Of a stretch of 64,000 nucleotides of DNA, positions 56,048 to 64,000 are shown piece by piece. Where the stretch lies: assembly GCA_027382625.1 (NCBI GenBank), contig JAJKFJ010022697.1:280921-344920 (forward strand), written 5' to 3'. The translations under genes and the position numbers were made by a program. Below the pieces are notes generated by a model. The model saw only the letters and a list, made by a program, of their open reading frames with translations, was not told where the DNA came from and ran no database searches. The first letter of the stretch is position 1, and the number at the start of each line of letters is the position of its first letter. The DNA comes from Tetmemena sp. SeJ-2015. Lineage: Eukaryota; Ciliophora; Spirotrichea; Sporadotrichida; Oxytrichidae.

Positions 56048-57869
56048 TCATCCATGGACTCCTTCTTCACTATCTTGGATAATATTAATTATAGAACCTG
56101 CTATCAGAGTAATCATCTTTATGAAGCCAAGAATCACATTCAGCCATGCCAGTGCAATCGTCGCTCTTCGTCTGCTTCTATCAATCTGCGTTCCATATTT
56201 TCTTTCTGCTAGTATGTAAAACATGCCAGGTATTATGAATTAGCAGCTTGATCCTGCTATTGCTGCTCCTAATGAGAATACAATCCCCAAGTCTTTGATA
56301 TAGGCTGCTCCTATTACCTCGCAAACGAACAATAGCAAAGTGAAAAAGTGGAAGTAGTAGGGGTTCATCGAATGATAAGCTTAGAGTTAAATTTTTAGAG
56401 AGGACTCCTCTTTTTGCTTTTCTTGGTTTTCCGAGGAATCTTCATTGAATTAAATTATAAGCTTGTATATTTAGTAGAATGAGGGCAACAAGTTTTAAGC
56501 TGAGAGAGTTCTGGTATTGAAATTGATGAATTATTGCTGAAGAGCTTTTGAAATTGATCTTCTGTCTATTTCATCAATAAGTTGGAGTAGATTTTCCCTT
56601 CCATAGAAAAAGACAAACGGAATATGGAATAGGATCACTATGAAGAAGAGACAGCACTGCAAAGTAGAAGTAAAGTAATAGCCTTCCTCCCCTATGCTGT
56701 CCATCAGGTCAGGTCTTATTGTAGACCCAAACACATATATCCCCAGAAAGGAGAGAGTGATGTATATCACCATTGATATTCCAATTGATAGGTTAACTGC
56801 CTTGAGTGCATTAGAATCTGAAGGTACTTTCATGGATCTTTGCACAGGCAACAGATTTTGTTGAAAGCCATAGGCAGTAATGAAAACTGATAAAACTGTG
56901 AAGAATTGTCTATCTATTTTGAAAGAGTAGTAATCAGAATAAGAACTGTCAGGGTTAAATGAGTTTCCATCTACTCCAAGCTCAATTATGAAAGTAAGAA
57001 TGAAGATCAGAATAGAAATCAACAAAGCATAAGAATACATATCATATGAATGTATCTAACAATTTTTAAGATGCTAGCTTGAATTCATGCATCTCTTTGC
57101 TGTAGATAAAAGGCAGAACCAAGAAGGCTATTAGAGGCACATAAAAAGACCTTGAGGTGTAAAAATATTTTCCCTCTGCATGTGACGTAAGTTCTGCAAC
57201 GAAGGAACAGCATATATCTCCTAGGATGATTAAGTAGATTATCATCAGCTGAAAAGCTCCTACTGATACCACACTGTTTAAAATAAAGATTGACTTCCTC
57301 CCCATCAGTAAGTATCCGATTTCTGAAAAAGAACTATAAATAGATAAATATTAGTTTTGACGTTTTAAATTATCCGAAAATATCTTTTGATACTTACCTG
57401 AGACCACCTGTCATTTCTTTGGCTTTCAAAATCAGAAAGCAAGAATATATTGTCTGTAAAGCGAAGAGAATATTAAGAATAACTCCAAATATGATCCCTG
57501 AGTGATAGAATGAAAATGGTAAACCGACAACTCCCCCTCCAATAATTGTACTGAGAAAAGCTAGTGCAGCTCCAAACACGGATAATTTTTCCTAAGATTT
57601 ATTCTTAGAGTTTTTTACTGATGTCTTCCAATTTTCGTATTAGTTAGAATTGGAAGTTTTAGTCTCGGTATCATTTGATGCGTTAAGATCAACGTTTGAA
57701 AATAGATCCTGATGGTTGCTAAGTTTTCTTTAAATATAAACATTTTTTAAATTATTCTTGATTTGGATTGGACTTATTAGTTTTGTTGCTTGAATGAATT
57801 GGACCTGAGAAAGTTATGAGAAACTTCCTGACTCTATTTGACTGGGTCATCATAATCAACTTCGTTCAT
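56048..57869 (-). CDS. AAAP/SLC38-type amino-acid transporter 2
   Basis: ATG 57867-57869, TGA 56048-56050. The polar N-terminus (MNEVDYDDPVKQSQEVSHN; ASNDTETKTSNSNQYENWK) precedes the signature helix SVFGAALAFLSTIIGGGVVG, then LPFSFYHSGIIFGVILNILF, SIFILNSVVSVGAFQLMIIY, FYVPLIAFLVLPFIYS, LASYALLISILIFILTFIIE, FFTVLSVFITAYGFQQNLLP, a GISMVIYITLSFLGIYVFG helix, TSTLQCCLFFIVILFHIPFV, HFFTLLLFVCEVIGAAY, and a final helix ending IQDSEEGVHG. Intron at 57334-57397; IESs at 57035-57071 and 57736-57752. It is divergent from the next gene, with 121 bp between starts. A paralogue of the transporter at 40301-42483, but not closely similar. Confidence 0.88.
57035..57071. other. IES, 37 bp, pointer TAAGA
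   Basis: TAAGA at 57030-57034 and 57067-57071. Removal joins HEFKLAS to YALLISILIF and skips a TGA. Confidence 0.82.
57736..57752. other. IES, 17 bp, pointer TTTAAAT
   Basis: TTTAAAT at 57729-57735 and 57746-57752. Removal joins KSRIIQ to RKLSNHQDLFSNV in the N-terminus. Confidence 0.78.
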
Positions 57870-57990
57870 TTTATTAAGTGCTGAATTTCTACAATTTAAA
57901 ACTCTCTCATAGATGTAATGTTAACATGAACAAATTTATATGGCGAGAGAGAGAGAGTGGATTAAATAATTATTGCGTATTTTGTGCAAG

Positions 57991-59905
57991 ATGGATCTGT
58001 AAAAGTGAATTATTGCGTAATTTGTATTTAGGAAACTGAAATTTGAGGAGCCAGATGTGAATTAGATACAGAGGAACATCAAGAAAGCACTTATATCACC
58101 GGCAGTCATGCAAAACTTCTCAGAGGAAAAATTAACCTCCCAGAGATTAAATTAGAACCAGTATTCATACATGACTATTACAGTGTTAATGATATGTATT
58201 CTTTCCTGATGAGACAGGAAAACCAAAGTCTGAATAGCCTCGGCCAATTGGAGTACATGAAATTGATTGCGGGAGACAATCGCTTGAAAATGGACTCAGT
58301 CTATGAAGTAAGTGGAGGCCAGAGGAGCAGAGACAACTCTTTGAACATAGGCACTTTCCTGAGTCACTAAAGAAGTGGAACTCAAGATATAACTGCAAAT
58401 TTATCTAGTAATATTGAGAGTGGTGGCTAACCACTTTAAACTACAACAACAAATAACAATCACCTGCTCCTGCATAATCACAACCTGAACTTTGTCTAAA
58501 AAAGCTAGGGAACAAACTCACCTGGCTTCTATCTCTCTAAAAAGAATCAGCTAATGATTGGCTTAAGTATGAAATAGAATGAACTTGAAATGGCAAATTA
58601 AGTTTCAAGATCTGAAGGGCTCTAGACTATACAGCAGTATTCAAACCAAATAATGTCCTATAAGAACCAACAAGAGAGTCAAGAGTAAGAAGGGGGACAA
58701 ATTATTACTGGAGAAGATATTTCTCCGATCTAAACTCTTAAAAAGGACGGGTCTTCTTTTCTTCCTAATATCATGAGTCCGAGAAATAGATATATACTTT
58801 ATTAAATCTTAGAAATGAGTCTATGATCCATCAAAGCTCAGCTTAATATTCATCTAGTTTTATCAGCCCTTCTCATCTGTTCACGCCATCTTTCAATGAA
58901 AAAAGGACCAACGAGGATGAACAGGAACAGTATTTAGTTTATATTTTGATTTCCAAGAGTAGCAAGAGCTCTTGAGAGGATTAAACGCTTTGAAACAGAT
59001 AGATTCTTAATTCGCTAACAGGTTTTAACACGGAGATAATCTACTCCAAGTTTCAAGGAAGAGAATAACTGACTATATAGAGAAGAAACTATACTAGAAG
59101 TAAAATCAACTCATCACACAAATAATCCAAAATTAGAAGGGGAAGAGAGGCTCCAACGATACAAACATCCTATAGCAGAGTGAACTCTAAATTTAAAGTC
59201 CATTGACATCCAGACTTCCATAGGATGTGAGTCTCAAGGTAGGGTTTCACCAAGGAGCGTCAAGTGAAACATTATTTTATTATGAAAGAGAAGAGTTTAA
59301 ATAAATCTTGAAAAGAATCGAGGGCAGTCACAATAAGAACTTAGATTATACATATATCTTATCATTACTTAATTATAAAGAAGGATATTGTGTTTTCGAA
59401 TCCGAAACCGTCGATGCTTTTGATTCCGACAGGAAAGAATAGCTTATTGCAGTTAGATGAAATAGACTAGAAAGTTCTTCGGAGGCAGCGTTTGTCTCTA
59501 GACAGATTAAACTTGCTGTACAAGCAGAATGTGATCCACAGAAATCATAAGAATATAAATTCTGAGTTTCTGCCAAGCCACAATGTAACTATTGATTATG
59601 GAAATGGGAAAGGACCGGAGAAGATGACGTTCAAGCAGAACTAGCAGTCAAGTGGAAGTGGGCAGGTGGGGGAAGAGTAGGATCATCCTAAGAAGTCGTT
59701 TGAGAGAGTTTAAATTGAAAAACTTGAGCTTAAACAGAGAAGACTCAGAAATGCAGTCAAAGGATCCTACGACTTCAAATCTAAGCAATTCACCGACGCT
59801 TAATTCTCTCCTAACGAAGAATCATAGCAGCTATACCATCATATTTAATTTAACTCTTAGCTTTTACAAGTTTGCCACTATTTTTTTAAATTAAAATTAT
59901 GTTGA
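57991..59905 (+). CDS. Unknown Gln/Ser-rich coiled-coil protein
   Basis: ATG 57991 gives MDLQK, then a 27 bp GT-AG intron (58005-58031), then KLKFEEPDVNQIQRNIKKAL. Further blocks: SFLMRQENQSLNSLGQLEYM, SRDNSLNIGTFLSHQRSG, SRKRITDYIEKKLYQ, LLQLDEIDQKVLRRQRLSL, NVTIDYGNGKGPEKMTFKQN, ending at TGA 59903-59905. Frame changes near 58165, 58800 and 59420 mark unresolved IESs. No known domain. Confidence 0.6.
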
Positions 59906-60206
59906 AGGTCTTTCTTATTCAATATCGATATGTTAAAATAAAATTTAATTAAAACAAAGAAAAATTAAAACCAAATAGAGTTTTAAGAATATGATATAGA
60001 TAATTGAAATATAAGAGTTTATTTGTAAGAATCAAGAATTGATATTTTAAGAGCATAGTTAATCATTAAATTAAAGACATAAACAAAGCGGAGAACTCGG
60101 GTTTTACTAGTTCAAAAATGCAAAATAATTATAAATATTTTTAATTGCAATAAAACTTTATATTTTAATGAAGTATTAGAGTTTATACCAAAACTTCAAA
60201 GAGAAG
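59906..60206. other. AT-rich intergenic region
   Basis: About 300 bp, no supported features. Confidence 0.55.
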
Positions 60207-61964
60207 ATGAGGAAGATGGCAGAGCAGAGAAGATAAGAAGAATTCGAAGATGATGCAAGTCCAATCAAGATCAAATCGCCTCTTAATTACTACTTTTATT
60301 TCTTGGACAATAAGACAACTAGACTCAACTTCGGCAATAAGACGATGGGGCTATGGAGAGGGTAGAGCTGAAGCGATTCCTAAAGTAAGAAAAGGAGAAA
60401 GTGTTTTAGGTTTAGAAGATAGCAAACAAGAGTGCAGAGTTCAGAAACCAAGAAGAAAAGAACTACCTAGTTGCCTATCTCAGATTTAAGGTCCCATTCT
60501 TCAAGAGTTTTTAAAAGGAGGTGCTCAATATGCTCACTGAAAAGTTCGCTTATAAAGACTTCCACAAAGACTAGAATAGTAAGATAGTGCCTATATATTT
60601 ACTGTTGTTCTAGTTATGAAGAAAGGAGACGAAGGAGATTGCATGTATGTTATCATTAAGGGAGAAGTAGGCATCTACATAGACCCTGAAGTTAAAAACT
60701 GCATAGTTGTCCTTGGAGAAAACAAAGTCTTTGGAGAGAGAGCTCTCGAGACTGATGACAAAAGATTTATAATTAGTAATTGAATGTAAATATTAAGAGG
60801 AGCGACTATCAAGAGCCACGAAGAAGTTCAATGTTTGATCCTCTACAAATCAGACTACAGAAATGTCATTTACCACATCAAGATGATCCAGAAAAGCCAA
60901 AGATAAAACTTCTTGCTCCAAGTTCCATTCTGCAAGGAGTGGTCCTACATCAAACTACTTGAGTTCAATAACCTTCTTAACGAGCAAAAATACTCTGCGA
61001 ATGATATATCCTAAACCTAATTAAATATTTTGAATGAAGTGATTTATGAGTTGGGTTCAAAGCCAGAGGTTTTCTACATTTTGAAGTCTGGAAAGCTCGC
61101 ACTAGAAACAATAGTAGAGATAGAGGACTAGAACACATACCCAGTGGTAATATCAATTCTTAATCTCTCGTTTATGTAATTTGTTTAGGGAAAGAACTAG
61201 TGGGAAGTGTTAGCAACAAAGAAGCAGATTCTTTACAAGGTGAAAGACATTAAGCCAGGCGATATGTTTGGCCATGAGGAGATGATTCAAGAAAGGGAGC
61301 AACAAAAGAATCCTAATTCATAAGAAAACTAACTTCCAGTTCAAAGGAAGTGCAGAGTCAGAGCTGTTGCTCTCTCTGATCTCATTTACCTCAACAAGAA
61401 AGATTTCTTTGAGTGTAAGCAATAATGAATGATAACTTCTAATAGTTTTCAATGAAAACGATATTAAGTATCTGAAGAACAACGCTCTATTGATTGAGAA
61501 GGGATACATAGTGGAGAGAATCAGAATGAATAACTACAATAAAAAACAGATGGTAAGCATTCACTATAATATAGATAGTCATTTATAATTTTTCTGTGCG
61601 AGAGAAACATTTACATGACTTCTCTAATTCTTTCAAAAAGGGGATATTTTATATTAATTAAAGAAATGAAATACTTCATAAAGTTAAAAATAAACTCTTA
61701 TAAATATTCTCACATTTTAAAATGATTGTTGGGTGTATTTTGGTTTAGAATGAGGCTATATTGAATGCAACTGATGTGAATCCAATCGCATCTGAGGTAG
61801 GAGGAGCAGTGAAAGCAGCTAGAAACCACTTGAATTCTAGAGACAGAAAAATTTAAAAGCTTTATCCTTGGTTCTAGAAAGTGTAGACAAACAAAACTGT
61901 CTCTCCTTAAGTCTTAAAAGAGGATGAAAGGATCAAGGTCCTCAATATTTATAAATAATTATGA
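60207..61964 (+). CDS. Tandem cyclic-nucleotide-binding-domain protein
   Basis: ATG 60207, TGA 61962-61964. A charged N-terminus (MRKMAEQRRQEEFEDD) leads to FKVPFFKSFQKEVLNMLTEK and then the first domain: IVMKKGDEGDCMYVIIKGEV (the G-D-x-G-D turn) and VFGERALETDDKRGATI (the F-G-E-x-A-L phosphate-binding cassette followed by R-x-A-T). A second domain follows: FCKEWSYIKLLEFNNLL, EVFYILKSGKLALETIV, KPGDMFGHEEMIQERE and KCRVRAVALSDLIYLNKKDF. The second cassette has F-G-H-E-E instead of F-G-E-x-A-L, so it may bind poorly. It resembles protein kinase A regulatory subunits and stand-alone CNBD proteins; no kinase domain or clear dimerisation helix is visible. Introns 61147-61188, 61415-61445 and one from about 61555 to 61748. 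Confidence 0.88.
60285..60304. other. IES, 20 bp, pointer TCTT
   Basis: TCTT at 60281-60284 and 60301-60304. Removal joins PIKIKSPL to GQQDNQTQLRQQDD and sets the frame of the first CNBD. Confidence 0.75.
60589..60614. other. IES, 26 bp, pointer TAGT
   Basis: TAGT at 60585-60588 and 60611-60614. Removal joins HKDQNSKIV to MKKGDEGDCMYV. Confidence 0.82.
60766..60798. other. IES, 33 bp, pointer AAGA
   Basis: AAGA at 60762-60765 and 60795-60798. Removal restores ALETDDKRGATIKSHEE, the conserved end of the phosphate-binding cassette. Confidence 0.85.
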
Positions 61965-63286
61965 AATCGTTTTGAATGATTGATGACTTAGTCTTTTAAA
62001 AACTTAAGAGTAATTTTTTATAAATGTTTGTTTCATTTATGTTGCTCTACTTATAAAATAAGTTTATACTCTTTTTAAAGTCTAAATAAAGCTTACTGTT
62101 TATAAAATAAAAAGGGACCCAAAAATTTTTTGTTGCGAAAAAAAACAAATTTTTTTTAAAATTTAAAAGTGTAAAAAAAAGGAAAATTTAAAAAAAACCC
62201 CCCCGAAAAAGGGTTATTATTTTAATTTGTTTAAAATTTGCGGGGTTTTTTGGGAAAATTTAAAATTTTTAAATCTTAAATAAAAGTTTTAAATCCTAAT
62301 TCTCAAATATTTTTCTTCAAATACCATTATTAAAGATAATAAGTTAATTTAAAATTTCAAACTATAATTATTTAAAATTTGGGTTATATTAAATAAATTC
62401 TATAATATTTCGAAAGTAATTGTTTTGATAATTGCTTATACTTTAATTAGAATAAAATAATTGTTGATGAGAAGAAGAAATATATTTAAGAGCACCAGTA
62501 ATCTACAACAAAAAAATCGTCAATAGATTAGTGACTAGTCAACAATAAACAAGTCAAAATTTATTTTTAATTTATTTATCCAATGATCATCTAAATTGTT
62601 GAATAATAGGCACATGTTTAATCCTAAGATCTAAAACGTGATAATTATTTTTTTAAATTATTTTATCTTGCTTTTTAAATATTTTTTTGGTTTTTTTATT
62701 TGGAAAATTAAAATGTTTTAAAAAATTTTAATTTTTTGGGTAAAAAGTTCCTTTTAAAAATTAATTTTTCTCTTTAAAAATATACCCCAAATAAAATAAA
62801 ATTTGGGAAAAAACGAGTCAAAAAAAAAAAAGTCCCAAACAAAAAAACCTCCGAAAAAAAAAATTTAAATTTTTTAAATAATTCGCCAAAATTTTAAATT
62901 ATTAAACTGTAACCATCCCAAACTTTGAGTTTTGATAAAAGAATCTAAAAACCCTTTAAAAATTCTGAAAAATTCCAAAAATTTATTAAAAAAATAAAAA
63001 ACCCTAAAATTGTTGAAATTAAAAGATTTTTTTTAAAATTTTAAATTAAAATTTGTAAAAGAAAAAGAGTGTTTAATATAAAAAACAAAAACTTTTAAAA
63101 AATTTAATTTTCCAATTGAAACTAATTTATTAAAAAACAGAGTAGTTTGGGGGGATAAAAAAGAAAATTTTTTTTTAATTTTAATTAAATGATTTAAGTT
63201 TGCTTTTCCATGATTCCCCCCAAAGAAAATTGCGAATTTTATTTTTAAACCAATATTAATTTTATACATGAATCTTAATCTTATCT
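61965..63286. other. AT-rich region with abnormal homopolymer texture
   Basis: 62100-62280 and 62680-63240 are dominated by long A, T, G and C runs (C8-like, G6, A12) unlike the rest of the window. This may be degraded transposon flank or poor-quality assembly. No gene is supported. Confidence 0.5.
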
Positions 63287-64000
63287 TCAAACATGGCCAA
63301 AGGGTTTGGTTTGAATCCATGCTTTTATACTGAACAACCAAGTGACTGGTCTTCGTTTATCAAGATCTTTGATTGCTTGAGCGATCGCCGTTACCAACTA
63401 TTCTCTATAACGCGAATGTTAGAGTTGCCCAAAGAGAATATCAAAATTACTTGCTATAAAATTTTGTTTCTTAAGTTATCGTTTTAATTGACCAAAAAAG
63501 TTGTTCAACAGGATTCAGCCATGGTGAGTATTTTCGCATTGAAGAGAACATGACACTTGAAAAAACTTGCATGTCTCTAGTATTTTAGAAAGTTTATGTA
63601 TCACTGCGTTGTCCATAAAAACGAGTACATCTTTTTTCTGAGTGTCGAGTGAAGATCTTAACTAAAAAACGTTTGTACACCCAAGTTTTTTAAACACCGT
63701 TGAGGTTTAACACCAACCCTTTAAGAATTTGTGTTGCAATGACTTGATCTTTTCGATATTTTTGAAAAACAATGACATTTGAATACATTCTCGATTTTTT
63801 CTCTTTCTCTCTGCACAACTTCTGCGCAACTTGGGCCCCAAATGTTTTTTTAATCTGATTCGTGATTTGTCAATCAAGTTTTCTGTTTCATTCTCTTCCT
63901 CTGATTTAAAGTCGTTCGTGTTATCAACTTGTGAAACATCAGCTAAAAGTTTCGTTGAGCAATTAACTTCTTACCTTCTGAATCGCTCTCAACATTCTCC
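63287..64000 (-). CDS. Tc1/mariner-IS630-type transposase, truncated by window end
   Basis: Minus strand, stop TGA 63287-63289; the 5' end lies beyond 64000. The visible part includes a charged region (SRIRLKKHLGPKLRRSC), then KKDVLVFMDNAVIHKLSKIL (second catalytic Asp, D-N-A-x-x-H) and YSPWLNPVEQLFWSIKT (third catalytic acidic residue), ending AQAIKDLDKRRPVTWLFSIK. These motifs are diagnostic for the IS630/Tc1 DDE superfamily, which includes the TBE and Tec elements of spirotrich germlines. A one-base offset at the A6 run 63560-63565 separates the two catalytic blocks. It could be a working gene with a sequence error or a decayed copy. Confidence 0.85.

Noticed and set aside
1..64000. Standard or bacterial genetic code
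   Set aside because: Conserved protein blocks contain many in-frame TAA/TAG at Gln positions; only TGA ends genes.

Overview
The window reads as germline (micronuclear) DNA of a ciliate, most likely a hypotrich spirotrich of the Oxytricha/Stylonychia type. Long conserved proteins read through TAA and TAG at Gln positions and end only at TGA. The genes are cut by short AT-rich inserts flanked by 2-12 bp direct repeats. Dropping an insert with one repeat copy restores frame and family alignment, which is how internal eliminated sequences (IESs) and their pointers behave. I place about 47 IESs, from 11 to about 1190 bp, plus GT-AG introns that are often only 27-45 bp. In the genes I rebuilt, all macronuclear-destined segments are in linear order; I see no scrambling. 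C4A4/G4T4 telomere repeats are absent.

Layout. 1-2.3 kb: a hexosaminidase D fragment, then a 1.17 kb element with perfect 338 bp inverted repeats and a superfamily 3 helicase-like reading frame. 2.4-4.2 kb: unknown protein (+). 4.4-7.2 kb: long-chain acyl-CoA synthetase (-). 7.6-9.4 kb: GNAT acetyltransferase (+). 10.0-11.7 kb: HemW-like radical SAM protein (-). 12.1-21.5 kb: a NUP210/gp210 nucleoporin (+), interrupted by a 993 bp foldback IES with tRNA-like Pol III boxes and by a 1.19 kb IES carrying a Merlin/IS1595-type transposase. 22.0-30.0 kb (-): B-box/coiled-coil/kelch protein, coiled-coil protein, HslV protease, Ser/Asn-rich coiled-coil protein. 30.6-32.6 kb: Asn/Ser/Gln-rich protein (-). 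33.0-33.5 kb: V-ATPase subunit G (+). 35.2-36.7 kb: protein ending in a C1-like zinc motif (+). 37.5-39.1 kb: GC-richer, transposon-like island. 39.3-42.5 kb: small unknown gene and an amino-acid transporter (+). 42.5-48.9 kb: mostly AT-rich with weak gene fragments. 48.9-55.9 kb: long low-complexity coding cluster (+). 56.0-57.9 kb: second amino-acid transporter (-). 58.0-59.9 kb: unknown coiled-coil protein (+). 60.2-62.0 kb: tandem cyclic-nucleotide-binding-domain protein (+). 62.0-63.3 kb: homopolymer-rich sequence of doubtful quality. 63.3-64.0 kb: Tc1/IS630-family transposase running off the window (-).

The host genes are unrelated housekeeping and signalling functions, so there is no operon-like logic. 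The unifying theme is germline-limited DNA: tiny IESs, long-inverted-repeat elements, and transposases sitting inside or between genes that must be cut out precisely for expression.
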